DNA from: CAZSBB01 sp964605235
GTDB taxonomy: Bacteria > Planctomycetota > Phycisphaerae > Phycisphaerales > Phycisphaeraceae
Direction: 5' to 3'
Assembly (NCBI GenBank): GCA_964605235.1
Contig: CAZSBB010000015.1
Location: 1 to 64,000 of the forward strand
Length of the DNA stretch: 64,000 bases
The notes beneath the pieces were generated by a model, which was not told where the DNA came from, did not search any database, and saw only the letters and a program-made list of their open reading frames with translations. A program made the position numbers and the translations under genes. Shown here one piece after another: positions 1 through 9,800 of this stretch (the stretch's first letter is position 1; every line of letters starts with the position of its first letter).

Positions 1-53
1 TGCCAACTACTTCCGCTCCTGCGGGTACGGCCAGAAATGATGCGAAGTGCTCT

Positions 54-82
54 AAAATGTATTTTAATTGAAAATAGAATTC
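54..82. repeat. AT-only palindrome, copy 1 (degenerate right arm)
   Basis: The left arm AAAATGTATTTT (54-65) and spacer AATTG (66-70) are identical to the two copies near 57 kb. The right arm begins AAAATA and then diverges, so this copy no longer forms the full 12-bp stem. It stands out from GC-rich surroundings. Function unknown; it may be a protein-binding site or the remnant of a small mobile repeat. Confidence 0.8.
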
Positions 83-144
83 TGCAACCCCCGCCATGGG
101 GAGGCGTCCTTGCCGAAGGTGGTCCGGGGTGCATGCAGGGTTAC

Positions 145-176
145 GGGGTTGCGGGGTTGCGGGGTTGCGGGGTTGC
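145..176. repeat. Tandem repeat of an 8-bp G-rich unit (GGGGTTGC)
   Basis: Four head-to-tail copies of GGGGTTGC lie in the spacer upstream of the first gene's 3' end. The runs of four G at 8-bp spacing are compatible with a G-quadruplex on the plus strand. It is probably an unstable simple repeat. Confidence 0.75.
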
Positions 177-355
177 TGGGCTACGGGTTACACGAATGAA
201 GCTTGCAGGTTGCAGGCTGGCCATCTCCACTCGCGCGCCGCCAGCCACATTCCTACCTGAGCCGAGCAGCCCACATCATCCCGCCACCGGCTGATTCCGC
301 TCGAACCATGTCGCCGCCCGCCGGGATTGCTCGTTCAGCTCAGTGGTTGAGCAGC

Positions 356-1144
356 TCAGTCGAGGCTGACCGAGCCCCACTGGTCGCCGGTGGTCAGGTA
401 GACGTCGTCTTCGTTCGGATAGATGACGATGGTGCTGCCGTTGACCTGGCGGTAGATGCTGTCCGTGCGGCTCTGGAACAGATCGTCATTGCGGGTGAGC
501 ACGCCGCGGTAGCGATTGTCGACCAGCATGTCGCTTTCCCAGGTGACGTGGTTGTCGCCCCACACGACATGGCCCGCCCAGTCGTTGACGTTCCGTTGGG
601 ATTCGACGTGCAGGCTGCGGATGTAGCGGGGGTTCCAGGAGTTGCTCCAGTTGCGGATGGCGCGGTCCGCCATGACCACGCTCTCGCTGCCGGCGGTGTC
701 GCGCCAGCTTTCGTTGCGCGCCTGCGAGGTGTAGTAGCTGTTGTAATAACTGCTGAAGAGGGTGGCGTCCCAGGTGCTGACCATGGCGTAGGAGAAGCTG
801 TTGACGGCGCTGCCGCTTTGCCAAAGCGCGCGCGGAGCCGTTTCCAGGGGACTGAGCAACGTCTGCCCGTTGGTGTACCGGCCGTTGAGCAGCATCTCAT
901 AGCGGGCGGATGTCGAGGCCGTCACCCGCTTGCCGCTGCTGTCCATGCCGGGGAACCAGCCGCCGTTGCCGTGGGCGAAAGTGACCAACCCCGCCTGAAT
1001 GCTGCGGAGGTTGTTGGCGTTTTCCGTGCCCATGGCTACTCGCCGCGCGCCTGCCATGGCCGGCAGGACCAGCGCCATGAGCAGGGAAACGACCGACAGG
1101 ACCACCAACAGTTCCACCAATGAAAAGCCGGACCGACGTCGCAT
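356..1144 (-). CDS. Type IV pilin-like / type II secretion pseudopilin protein
   Basis: The 262-residue product begins with the prepilin signature: short basic leader, then G-F-S-L-V-E-L-L-V-V-L with Glu at +5 of the mature protein, followed by a hydrophobic helix (about residues 8-30). The leader would be cut by a prepilin peptidase and the helix would anchor the protein in the inner membrane or a pseudopilus. The rest is a soluble domain with a late HVVWGDNHV segment resembling the H-x-DG motif common in planctomycete pseudopilins. I chose ATG at 1144 over an in-frame TTG six bases upstream, because AAGGAG lies 7 nt before the ATG. The gene is solitary and diverges from the M20 peptidase gene. 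Such proteins are numerous in planctomycete genomes and their individual roles are unknown. Confidence 0.88.
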   Translation of the reverse strand: MRRRSGFSLVELLVVLSVVSLLMALVLPAMAGARRVAMGTENANNLRSIQAGLVTFAHGNGGWFPGMDSSGKRVTASTSARYEMLLNGRYTNGQTLLSPLETAPRALWQSGSAVNSFSYAMVSTWDATLFSSYYNSYYTSQARNESWRDTAGSESVVMADRAIRNWSNSWNPRYIRSLHVESQRNVNDWAGHVVWGDNHVTWESDMLVDNRYRGVLTRNDDLFQSRTDSIYRQVNGSTIVIYPNEDDVYLTTGDQWGSVSLD

Positions 1145-1275
1145 AAGCAAGCTCCTTCCAGTTCAATCATCGACCCAGACCACCGCCGCGCGCACCGACA
1201 GCGAAAAAACATTTGCCGCCGGCGCGGGCGCTGGTCACATGACTGACCCACCAGATAAAGAGGTAAGATTCGCCG

Positions 1276-1303
1276 TCGACACGGGCAAACTTACCCGGAT
1301 AAT
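1276..1303 (+). promoter_or_regulatory. Candidate sigma-70 promoter for the M20 peptidase gene
   Basis: TCGACA (1276-1281) and GATAAT (1298-1303) are separated by 16 bp, each one base from consensus. Transcription would start near 1310, giving a leader of about 30 nt before the ATG at 1341. Assignment is by eye only. Confidence 0.35.
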
Positions 1304-1340
1304 TCGCCGACCTTTCGGTCATTATTTGATGAGGACTGCC

Positions 1341-2564
1341 ATGGCTGCTCGATCTCAGCGTGCTTCCCGATCCCACGCGGTTGACCATCCGGGTCTGCCG
1401 GTCGCCTCCTTGCTGGAATTGCTGGCGATTCCCGGCCCCAGCGGACGCGAAACCCAGGTCGCCCAATGGGTGACTGACCAGCTGCGCGCGGCCGGTGTGC
1501 CGCAGCGCGCCATCCGTCATGATCGCGCCAACCGACACAGTCCCTACGGCGGGGAACTGGGCAACCTGATCTGCACGCTGCCCGGGCGCGGCCAACTGGC
1601 GCGGGCGCCCCGACGGATGCTCTCGGCGCATCTGGACACCGTGCCCCTGGCGGTCGGGTGTCAACCGGTTCAGCGCGGCGAATACCTGCTCTCGGCGGAT
1701 TCCGCCACCGCGCTGGGCGGCGACAACCGCGCGGGGGTGGCGGTGGCGCTGGGCGCGGTGCTGGATGTGCTGCATGCACGATGCGACCACCCGCCGCTGA
1801 CGCTGCTGCTGACCGTGCAGGAGGAAGTCGGGCTCAAGGGCGCGGCCGGGCTCAACCCGCGCGACCTGGGCAATCCCAAACTGGGCTTCAACTTCGACGG
1901 CGGCGGCCCCGCCAAGCTCACCATCGGCGCGACCGGGGCGTACCGCCTGGCGTTTGATGTCACCGGCATCGCCAGTCACGCCGGCGTCAACCCGGCGGCG
2001 GGCGTCAGCGCCATCACCATCGCCGGCCTGGCGATCGCCGACCTGCAAACCCACGGCTGGCTGGGCGCGGTGTGCAAGGGTCAGCAGCGCGGCACCAGCA
2101 ACGTGGGCATCCTGCACGCCGGCGACGCCACCAATGTCGTCTGTCCCCACGCCCGCGTGCGCGCGGAAGTGCGCAGCCATCGCCCGGCTTTTCGCCGGCG
2201 CCTGCGCGATGCTTTCATTCGCGCCTTCAAGCACGCCGCCCGGCAACTGCGCAGCAGCGACGGGGCGTGCGGCAGCGTCGCCTGCACCGCCCAGCTGGAT
2301 TATGAGTCCTATCGCCTCCGCGCCAGTGAGCCTTGCGTTCGCGCGGCACGCCGGGCGGTGGAACACTGCGACGCCCAGCCGCTGCTGGCGATTTCCGACG
2401 GCGGGCTTGACGCCAATTACCTGGTCGCCAAAGGCATTCCCACGGTGACGCTGGGCGCCGGCCAAGAGAAGCCGCACACCACCGCCGAGCGGCTGCATGT
2501 GCCCAGCTATCAGTTGGCGTGCCAGATCGCACACTGGCTGGCGCGCGGGTTGGACGAGGCGTGA
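1341..2564 (+). CDS. M20-family metallopeptidase, tripeptidase T-like
   Basis: The 407-residue protein has the co-catalytic zinc-peptidase layout of the M20 family. Likely metal ligands and catalytic residues are H97-x-D99 in SAHLDT, D128 in GGDN, the E161-E162 pair in VQEEVG, D186 in FNFDGG and H379 near the C-terminus in KPHTTAE. A dimerisation ('lid') domain falls roughly between residues 195 and 300. PepT-type enzymes remove N-terminal residues from short peptides in the cytoplasm, and no signal peptide is visible. ATG 1341 is preferred over ATG 1329 because GAGGA sits 5 nt upstream of the former. The gene converges with the M24 peptidase gene across a large inverted repeat. Family membership is firm; the substrate is inferred. 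Confidence 0.88.
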   Translation: MAARSQRASRSHAVDHPGLPVASLLELLAIPGPSGRETQVAQWVTDQLRAAGVPQRAIRHDRANRHSPYGGELGNLICTLPGRGQLARAPRRMLSAHLDTVPLAVGCQPVQRGEYLLSADSATALGGDNRAGVAVALGAVLDVLHARCDHPPLTLLLTVQEEVGLKGAAGLNPRDLGNPKLGFNFDGGGPAKLTIGATGAYRLAFDVTGIASHAGVNPAAGVSAITIAGLAIADLQTHGWLGAVCKGQQRGTSNVGILHAGDATNVVCPHARVRAEVRSHRPAFRRRLRDAFIRAFKHAARQLRSSDGACGSVACTAQLDYESYRLRASEPCVRAARRAVEHCDAQPLLAISDGGLDANYLVAKGIPTVTLGAGQEKPHTTAERLHVPSYQLACQIAHWLARGLDEA

Positions 2565-2608
2565 GTACACGCCGAGGATTCACCCGCGGCGCCTGAGATG
2601 AGCATGGG

Positions 2609-2727
2609 CAACGAGCCGGAAGCGTGAGCGACGGGCAGGGCGCGGGGTTGTCGAAGGTTTTGCCTGTTTGCCGCAGCGCGCCTGGAAACCGAGCGCCCTG
2701 CCCGTCGCTGACGCTTCCGGCTCGTTG
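2609..2727. repeat. 35-bp inverted repeat between convergent genes
   Basis: The arms 2609-2643 and 2693-2727 are complementary over 35 bp with one mismatch and enclose a 49-nt loop. The core of the arm reads GAGCCGGAAGCGTGAGCGAC, a sequence of the kind I recall from intergenic palindromes in planctomycete genomes. It sits exactly between the stop codons of two convergent genes, so it could act as a bidirectional terminator or mRNA-stabilising hairpin. It lacks a T-run, so it is not a classical intrinsic terminator. Confidence 0.85.
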
Positions 2728-2743
2728 CAAACGTCACGGCGCG

Positions 2744-3856
2744 CTACAGGTCGAGGCTGATGGACGTCAGCCGTTCCAGCCCCGTGGCGCTCAGGTGGTA
2801 CACCTGCTCCAGCCGCATTCCGAACGCCAGCTCCTCGCCATACAACCCCGGCTCGGCGGTGAACACGTCGCCGACGGCGAAGGTGTCGTCCCAGTTGGGA
2901 TTGAGCCGCGGCCCTTCATGCGGCTCGAGCCCCACGCCATGCCCCAGGTGATGCGGATAGGACCAGCCTTCCTTGACGGTGAGCATCTGACGCACCTGCT
3001 CGAACAGCTCCCGGCACGACACGCCGGGCTTCACGCTGGCTTCCACATGCGCCAGGGCGGCACACACCCGGGCGTGGGCGTCGAGCTGAATCGCGGTGGG
3101 CTGACCATTGACCGCCAGGGCGCGGGACATGTCGCTGCAGTAGCCGCGGCGGCAGAAGCCCAGGTCGAGGATGAGCAGTTCGCCCGCCCGCATCACCCGA
3201 TCGCGCGGCGGCCCGCCGATGCTGCGGCATTGGAAGTCGTTGCCCAGTTCACCAATGGGCGCGCCCACCGCCAGCGCGGCGGCGGCGTACAGGTGGGAAA
3301 ACATTTCGATCTCGGTCATGCCGGGCTGGAGCACCTGGCGCGCCCGGGCGTAGCACGTTTCGGTGGCGGCAAAGACATGCCGGAGCAGCGCGAGCTCATC
3401 GGCGTCTTTCGTGCGGCGCAGCTGCAGCAGGGTCGCCCACAGGTCGAGCAATTCAAACCCCGCGAGCAGGCCCGGGCGCGGCGCGAGGTCGCACGCCAAA
3501 CGCCGCTGCGCCCCACCGGGCAGATGCGGCCGAAGCAACTCCCACGCCGCCGCCATGCGGTCTTCGATCATGGTCGAACAGCGCTGGCCGACGTAGCCCA
3601 GGACGACATCCGCCGCGAGCGTGGGGTCATCGGTTTGGCCAGGTTTGGCGAGGATGGTTTGCCCGGTGGTCAGGATCAGCGCGACGGCGGGCAGGTTGGG
3701 ATGTCCCCAATAGCCGGTGAAGTAATGCACGTGATGGCGATCGGCGATGAGCGCCGCGGGGGCGTCCAGTTCAACCAGCCGGGCGCGCAGGCGCGCCTGG
3801 CGGGCGCGACAGCCGGCGGTCGTCAGGCGCAACGCGGGTTCGAGGATGGGCAACAT
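2744..3856 (-). CDS. M24-family metallopeptidase, Xaa-Pro aminopeptidase/prolidase-like
   Basis: The 370-residue protein has an N-terminal creatinase/prolidase-type domain (about residues 1-145) and a C-terminal pita-bread catalytic domain. All five expected dimetal ligands are visible: D231 in LDLGF, D242 in CSDMSR, H306 in HHLGHGVGL, E335 in TAEPG and E350 in RLEQV. It probably releases residues next to proline from peptides in the cytoplasm. The ATG at 3856 is supported by AGGAG 6 nt upstream; a longer frame upstream runs through the terminator of the TPR gene and is not credible. It is on the same strand as the TPR gene but separated from it by that terminator. Confidence 0.9.
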   Translation of the reverse strand: MLPILEPALRLTTAGCRARQARLRARLVELDAPAALIADRHHVHYFTGYWGHPNLPAVALILTTGQTILAKPGQTDDPTLAADVVLGYVGQRCSTMIEDRMAAAWELLRPHLPGGAQRRLACDLAPRPGLLAGFELLDLWATLLQLRRTKDADELALLRHVFAATETCYARARQVLQPGMTEIEMFSHLYAAAALAVGAPIGELGNDFQCRSIGGPPRDRVMRAGELLILDLGFCRRGYCSDMSRALAVNGQPTAIQLDAHARVCAALAHVEASVKPGVSCRELFEQVRQMLTVKEGWSYPHHLGHGVGLEPHEGPRLNPNWDDTFAVGDVFTAEPGLYGEELAFGMRLEQVYHLSATGLERLTSISLDL

Positions 3857-3888
3857 GCATGACTCCTGGCGGCGGGGCGCGGATTCCC

Positions 3889-3926
3889 AAATAAAAACGC
3901 CGCGCGGGAGGATAACCCACGCGGCG
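3889..3926 (-). terminator. Intrinsic terminator of the TPR gene
   Basis: On the minus strand a GC-rich stem (arms at about 3926-3916 and 3908-3898, outer part CGCCGCG paired to CGCGGCG) is followed at once by TTTTTATTT. It lies about 30 bp downstream of the TPR stop codon and upstream of the M24 start. Confidence 0.85.
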
Positions 3927-3954
3927 GATTGCTGCGCGACCAGGGGGAGCGCGA

Positions 3955-4857
3955 TTACTTCTTCAACTGGGCGAGGGTCTTCTCGCAAGCCTTGCGCAGC
4001 GCCTCGGACAGGTCGGCCTCCGCCATCAGCGCGGTGTAGGCTTCGATCGCCTTGTCGTTGAGGCCTTCGGAGCGATACGTGCCGGCAATCTGATAGCGGC
4101 ACTGCTGCGCGTTGGCGGGTTTGGCGCCGGGATGCGCCGCGGCGTCTTCAAACAGCTTGCGGGCCTGGGGGTACTGCTGCTGAACCATGGCAATCTGGCC
4201 CTGCTGATAGATGACGCGGAACTTGTGGGCATCAGTGGCGGCGGGGTCGGCGGCGATCTCGTCATAGACCTTGCCGGCTTCTTCGTACTGCTTCATGGTG
4301 AACAGGTGATCCGCCAGCGTGTTCTTGGCGGACAGCACCTGCCCGGGGGTGATGTCAGGCAGCGCCGCCGACTTGCGATAGTTCGCCAGCGCCCCTTCGG
4401 GATTCTTCTGGATGGCGTCAATGCGACCCAGATACATCAACGCCACGGACTTGAAATCCGGCACGCCGGTTTCATCATCCACCACCGCCTGCAACGCCTT
4501 GACGGCTTCTTCCCACTTCTGCTGGCTGTAGTAGGTCGTCGCAATGATCCGCAGCAGATTGCTGCGATCTTTGGCGAGAATCTCCTTGTCTTCCAGGCCC
4601 TTCTGCCAGGCGGCGATGGCGGCGTCGTACTGCTTGTCATTGCTCAGGCTCACGCCCTGGTAGTACACCGCCGTAGCCCGCTGGTCCGGCTTGGTCGCGG
4701 CGGCGACGGCCTGCTCGAACACCGGAGCCGCCTCGGCATACTTCTTGGCGCGGTAAAGCTCCAGGCCTTCCTTCCACTTGTCTGCATAGGCATCCGCCCA
4801 GACGCTTACCGCCGTCAACAGCAGCACCAGACTCGACAGCCACACATTGCGTTGCAT
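3955..4857 (-). CDS. Secreted tetratricopeptide-repeat (TPR) protein
   Basis: The 300-residue product starts with a signal peptide: basic start, hydrophobic stretch at about residues 5-19 and a VWA cleavage site near residue 21. The rest is a series of helical hairpins with TPR hallmarks such as the spaced A/G, Y and A residues in LYRAKKYAEAAPVFEQA, KQYDAAIAAWQKG and KQYEEAGKVYDEIA, about six to seven repeats. TPR proteins act as protein-binding scaffolds, here probably in the periplasm. AAGGAG lies 7 nt before the ATG, and a good terminator follows the stop, so the gene is a single-gene transcription unit. Its partner is unknown. Confidence 0.88.
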   Translation of the reverse strand: MQRNVWLSSLVLLLTAVSVWADAYADKWKEGLELYRAKKYAEAAPVFEQAVAAATKPDQRATAVYYQGVSLSNDKQYDAAIAAWQKGLEDKEILAKDRSNLLRIIATTYYSQQKWEEAVKALQAVVDDETGVPDFKSVALMYLGRIDAIQKNPEGALANYRKSAALPDITPGQVLSAKNTLADHLFTMKQYEEAGKVYDEIAADPAATDAHKFRVIYQQGQIAMVQQQYPQARKLFEDAAAHPGAKPANAQQCRYQIAGTYRSEGLNDKAIEAYTALMAEADLSEALRKACEKTLAQLKK

Positions 4858-5033
4858 ACCTCGACTCCTTGGATTGAATCAGCCGGGCGGGAATGAGAAA
4901 GTAACGAAACGCCATTTTACTCGACCACAACGATATGCGCATGCCAGCGGCGCTGAAAAGCCCCGTAGTCGCGCCGGCGGCGCGGCGGTATCATGAATCG
5001 TCTCGCCAATAGCATTGCCACGGGGTTACTCCA

Positions 5034-5834
5034 ATGACGCCAACGCCCACACCGCCCTCAGCCGGCCCGCGCCCGATCCTTGACGACGAACCACGTGCGG
5101 GCTCCTCCGGGCCATCCGGGGGCGGCATGCGCACCTGCCTGACCGTCGGCGGCATCGGCTGCCTGGTCATGCTGCTGGTGCTGGTGCTGGCGGGTTTCTT
5201 CATTGTTCGCAACGCCAAATCACTGCTGGTCAATGTGTCCCAAAGCGCCGCCCACTCCGTGGTGGACGCTTCGCATCTGTCGACCGAGCAGAAAACCGCG
5301 CTGAAAAAAGAAATCACCCAGCTCGGCGACGAAGTCAAAGCCGGGGACATCACCGTCGAACAGGTCGGGCAAGTGATGGAGCAACTCACCGAAGGCCCGC
5401 TGCTGATGGTGGGCATGCTGCACCTGCTGCTCAACGAGCACATCAAGAACAGCGCGCTCAGTGAAGCGGAGAAGGAAGCCGCGCGTAAAACCGTCAGCCG
5501 ATTGTGCCACGGCGGGCTGGAAGGCGACATCACGCAGGAAAAACTCCAGCAGTTGATGAACCAGCTGGGGCCAACCGCAGCGGACGGCAACTCGGCGCCG
5601 CGGCAGGAGGTCAAGGAGCAGCTTACGCCGGAGGAACTGGCGCAGGTGCTGGAAGCCGCCAAGCGCTACGCGGATGAAGCCGCGGTGCCCGACCAGATGT
5701 TTGACGTCGACCTCGCCAGCAAACTGCGGCAGATCATTGATGAGGTGCGCCGCGGCACGGGTGCGGGAGCAACTGACGAATTACCTGCCGAACTCCCCGA
5801 GCAACCCGCGCCGGCGACGTTCACGCCGCAATAG
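5034..5834 (+). CDS. Hypothetical single-pass membrane protein
   Basis: The 266-residue protein has a Pro/Gly-rich cytoplasmic-type N-terminus (residues 1-32), one strong transmembrane segment (about 37-58) and a mainly helical, charged remainder with alternating LTxEQ/LSxAEK helices suggesting a short helical-bundle domain. The C-terminus is Pro/Glu-rich. I do not recognise a family. Proteins with a proline-rich N-terminus followed by one membrane helix are common in planctomycetes. No strong ribosome-binding site is seen before the ATG. It lies alone between the divergent TPR gene and the SUMF1-fold gene. Confidence 0.75.
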   Translation: MTPTPTPPSAGPRPILDDEPRAGSSGPSGGGMRTCLTVGGIGCLVMLLVLVLAGFFIVRNAKSLLVNVSQSAAHSVVDASHLSTEQKTALKKEITQLGDEVKAGDITVEQVGQVMEQLTEGPLLMVGMLHLLLNEHIKNSALSEAEKEAARKTVSRLCHGGLEGDITQEKLQQLMNQLGPTAADGNSAPRQEVKEQLTPEELAQVLEAAKRYADEAAVPDQMFDVDLASKLRQIIDEVRRGTGAGATDELPAELPEQPAPATFTPQ

Positions 5835-5927
5835 TCGCGCCATCCTTACCACAACTTTTTCTCCCGGCGCTGACTTTTACAATTTGCAGTTCATGTCCCA
5901 GTTCGCTGTTTTTACAGGAGCCTGCTC

Positions 5928-6836
5928 ATGTCCCATGGGATGCAACGCCCGCCTGGCTGGCGCCCGGCATTCTGGTTGATGCTGCTGGCGTTGGGCGGAA
6001 CTGGGGCTGCCGCCCACGCTCAGGAATTGCCGCTGCTGGACACCCCCGCCGCCGCCGTTGCCGCCCAGCAGGCGACCGCCGCGCGCCTGCAACGGCCGAT
6101 CCAATGGACCAACAGCGTGGGCCTGTCGTTCCAGCTCATTCCGCCGGGACGGTTCCGCATGGGCTGCGCGGGTGACGCCGATGCGCCGGTGCATGAAGTC
6201 ACCCTCACCGAGCCGTACTACCTGGGCACGCATGAAGTCACCCGCGCCCAGTGGGAACAGGTCACCGGCCTGCAGCGCAGCCGCTTCTTTCCCGGGGCGG
6301 ATCAGCCGATCAATTTCATCACCTGGTATGACGCCAGTGCGTTTCTGAACAAGCTCAACAAGCTCGAACAGCACGCCGGCTACCGCCTGCCGACCGAAGC
6401 TCAGTGGGAATATGCCGCCCGCGCCGGCGTCACCACGCTCTATCCCGCCGGCGATGATCCGACCTCCCTCGACGCCGTCGCCTGGACCCTCGCCAACAGC
6501 GCCGGCTCCACGCATCCCGTGGGACAAAAGGCCGCCAACGCCTTCGGCTTGCATGACATGCTGGGCAATGTGTGGGAGTGGTGCAGCGACGCCTACGACC
6601 CCGACGCCTACCGCCACAGCCCACGTCTCGATCCCACCGGCCCGGCGAAATCGCTCTATGGCTACCTCGTCCTGCGCGGCGGGAGCGTCTACTTCTCCGC
6701 GACCGCCGCCCGCCTGGGCAAACGCGCGTACTACCAGGCCTCACGCAGTGAACGCACCATCGGCTTCCGCGTGCTGTTGCCCATCAACCCCGACCAACCG
6801 CTGCCCACCCCGGCCGCCCCGGAGGCCAAACCATGA
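5928..6836 (+). CDS. Secreted SUMF1/formylglycine-generating-enzyme-fold protein, probably not an FGE
   Basis: The 302-residue product has a signal peptide (cleavage near AHA, residue 31) and a complete SUMF1-type C-lectin-like domain: IPPGRFRMG, YYLGTHEVT, YRLPTEAQWEYAARAG, FGLHDMLGNVWEWCSDAYD, LRGGS and a final GFRVLL. Genuine formylglycine-generating enzymes carry a cysteine pair shortly after RGGS. Here that stretch (S-V-Y-F-S-A-T-A-A-R-L) has none, so sulfatase maturation is unlikely and a binding or other role is more probable. AGGAG stands 8 nt before the ATG. The stop overlaps the start of the next gene in ATGA, so the two are translationally coupled and may act on the same extracellular substrate. 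Confidence 0.88.
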   Translation: MSHGMQRPPGWRPAFWLMLLALGGTGAAAHAQELPLLDTPAAAVAAQQATAARLQRPIQWTNSVGLSFQLIPPGRFRMGCAGDADAPVHEVTLTEPYYLGTHEVTRAQWEQVTGLQRSRFFPGADQPINFITWYDASAFLNKLNKLEQHAGYRLPTEAQWEYAARAGVTTLYPAGDDPTSLDAVAWTLANSAGSTHPVGQKAANAFGLHDMLGNVWEWCSDAYDPDAYRHSPRLDPTGPAKSLYGYLVLRGGSVYFSATAARLGKRAYYQASRSERTIGFRVLLPINPDQPLPTPAAPEAKP

Positions 6837-9800
6837 CCAACACTCCCCTGCGTCCACGCTGGCTGGGGCTGTTGCTGCTGGGCGTCCTGAGCCTGAGCGC
6901 AGCAGCGCAAACCTCGGCGGACAACCTGCTGCGCGATCCCCGCTGGCTGCCCCTGACCCCCGTCGAACAGGCAGCGCTGGCGGATGACTCCGGCAAACTG
7001 CATGACCTGCCGCTGCGCTTCACGCCCTACAACACCGCCCGACCCAAGCTGCCGCGCCGCGTGCAGATCGTCATCGACCGCGATGCCTACTTCCGCAATG
7101 ACCCCTTCGGCCAGGCGGTCATCTATCTCATCGGCGAACCCTGGCGCCAACGCGGCGCCGAGCTGGTGGTGCAATTACGCCGCGCGGAGCAGGTGGTGAC
7201 GGAGCAGCGCTTTGCTTCGCCGCAGAGTCCCAAGCTGGCGCTGCTGCTGGCGCTCGGCACGCTGGACGCCGGCAACTACACGCTGACTGCCCGGCTTGAA
7301 GGCGTGACGATGGTGCAGCCGGCACCGAGTTGCAGCCTGGTGGTGCGCGCCGACGCGCGGCCTGTGGAGCCGTTCCCCGCGGAGGGCGTGCCCCTGTTGG
7401 TGCACGAGCAGGACGCGCTGCCCGATGCCGTTTGGCCGATCCGCACCGGCGTTCCCTTGCCGCGCGGCACGCTGACTGATCCCGCGCAATTGCAATTGCT
7501 GGAGGACGGGCAGCCGATCCCCGCCCAGTTCACGCCGCGCGCGCACTGGGACCCGGCTCGGCAGCAACTCAAGTGGGTGGGACTGGATTTCCTGGCGCGC
7601 TATCAGCAGGGCAAACCTCGGGAATACCGCGTGATGCTGCGCTCCGCACCGGTGCAAGCCAATCCCGCCGGCGTCAGCGTCACCCCCGAGGGCGAGCGGT
7701 TGATCGTGCGCAACGGCGTCATGCAGTTCGCGGTCAACACGCACCGCTTCACCGGATTGGAAGAAGCGCGCTGGCTGGATGCCGACGGCAATCCCGGCGC
7801 GGCGCTGCTGGATGGTGGGAATGCTTCCGGGGGGAAATCCGGAGGCGCCTCCGAAGGTGGTGCGTTTCTGATGGATGAGCGGCTTTTTGCTTATGCCGGC
7901 GCGCTGGATGACGGCGTGAAGGTGTGGGTGGAGGAGCAGGGCCCGGTGCAGGCGACGATTGCCGCCGAGGGTTGGCATGTCAACGACAAGGGCGAGCGGG
8001 TTTGTCGCTTCCAGACCCGGCTGCGGTTTTACGCCGGCTTGCCGCAGGTGCAGGCCGAGCACGTGGTGGTGCTCACCTACGACACCGACCGCAAACGGCT
8101 GCGGCAATTGGGGCTCGCTTTCGTCCCGGCGGGGGCGACGAGTTACCGCTTCGGCGGCGACACCATTCACGCCGGCGAGCTGACCCCGGTCGACAAGGGC
8201 GCCCATCCGTCGGTGAGCCTGCATCAGGATCGCCACGACCACTACCGGTTGACGCGCTGGAGCAACGCGACCGGCATCAACATGCTCCATCCGTCGCAGG
8301 AAGACGAAGCTGCCGAGCTGGCGCAAGGTAAGCATGGCGAAGGCTGGGTCAGCGTCACCACGCCCGGCGGAACCATCACGCTTGCCGCGCGCAACTTCTG
8401 GCAGCTCTTTCCCAAGGAACTGGAAGTCAGCCCCAACCAACTGCTGCTGCACCTGTGGCCGGCGCATGGACACGAGGCGTACAGCCTGGACGAAGCGCTC
8501 AGCGCCCGTCATCTGCATCAGATTCGCTATGCCCATCAAGGCGCCTACCTCGACCTGGCGTTGCCCACCAGCTACTACGAGCGTTTCAGCAGCGTCGGCA
8601 AAGAACTGGCGGGCCCGCTGGGCAACATGCGCTTTCTGGAACAGCAGGACATCAACGCGCTGGGCGGCAACGGCCAGGGTCTGGCGGCGAGCGTGCAGTT
8701 CGAGTTGAGCTTCGCTCCCGCAGCCCCGGCCCCGGATGCCGCTGCGCAGGAGCAAGCCCGCGCCCGGTTGTTCCAGCATGATCCGCACGCCCTGACCGAT
8801 CCGGTTTACAACGGGCTGACCGGCGTGGAAGGCCGCTTTGCCGGGAAAAAGGCGGGACGCTTCGCCGATGTCGAACGGCTCTTCTCGCTGGGTTTCCGCG
8901 GCTTCACCATGAGCGTGGACGTGCTGGAAAACTACGGCATGTGGATCTGGCCCGACACGCACAACAACTGGTCACTGGGCGACATGGCGCCAGACACCCA
9001 TCGCTGGTGGCTCAACAGCCATTACCAGGGCGTGTGGGAAGGCACCTTCCTGTACTTCCGCAGCGGCGATTATCCGCATCATGTCTGGTCGCGCGACAAC
9101 AACGAACACTTCGCCAACGTCGGCACGGTCAACTACGCCGACCCGCACGAACCGCTGCAAGGCAAATTGCCCGGCGCCAACTATCACACCAAAGGTTTCC
9201 TGCCGTGGGGTTCCGCGCGCTTCGGCGAACGCACCAGCGACGACTACGTGGAAGTCGGAGCCCACTTCATCAATCCCGATGCCCATCTGCTCCGCTATCT
9301 GCTGTTTGGCGATCACCGCAAGCTGCAACTGGCGCAGGCGTGGTTCGACAGCGTAAACCGCGTGGCGCTGCCGCCGGAGCGCAGCCGCGAAGCCTGCACC
9401 ACCCTGGGCGAGTTGCTCAGCTACTACGAGACGACGTTCGATCCGCAGGCGATTGTGCTGTACCGCGATCTGCTCGACGACCTGTGCTCCCGGCCGTGGC
9501 CTGAAGTGCCGGCGTTCCCCGGCCATCCGTTGTTTCACGATCGCTGGTACCAGCGGGCGTGGGAACTCACCGGCGACCCGCGGCTGCCCGAGCAACTGCT
9601 CAGTTGGCTGAAACCGGAGAACACCAGCGCCTATCGCAATGCCCATTACCTCTATCCCCAGATCCGCGCCATCGCCTACCGCATGACCGGCGACGCCGAC
9701 TACCTGCGCAATATCCTGACCTTCGTCGCCCAGCCGGGTCTGGATATTTATGACAATCCCGCCGACCCGCGCCTCACCGGCTTTGGCGGCCGCAGCTATT

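Larger units (their letters stand above)
1..355. other. Intergenic stretch with repeats, no gene seen
   Basis: No credible coding region is seen before the pseudopilin gene ends at 356. The stretch holds one degenerate copy of an AT-only palindrome (54-82) and a short G-rich tandem repeat (145-176). Several small open frames cross it, but they lack a ribosome-binding site and recognisable protein features. Confidence 0.6.

Noticed and set aside
203..1123. 306-codon plus-strand frame opposite the pseudopilin gene
   Set aside because: Antisense shadow; the minus strand has the prepilin signature and a good ribosome-binding site.
5928..6836. Formylglycine-generating enzyme (sulfatase maturation)
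   Set aside because: The cysteine pair required for catalysis is missing after RGGS, and no sulfatase gene is in the window.
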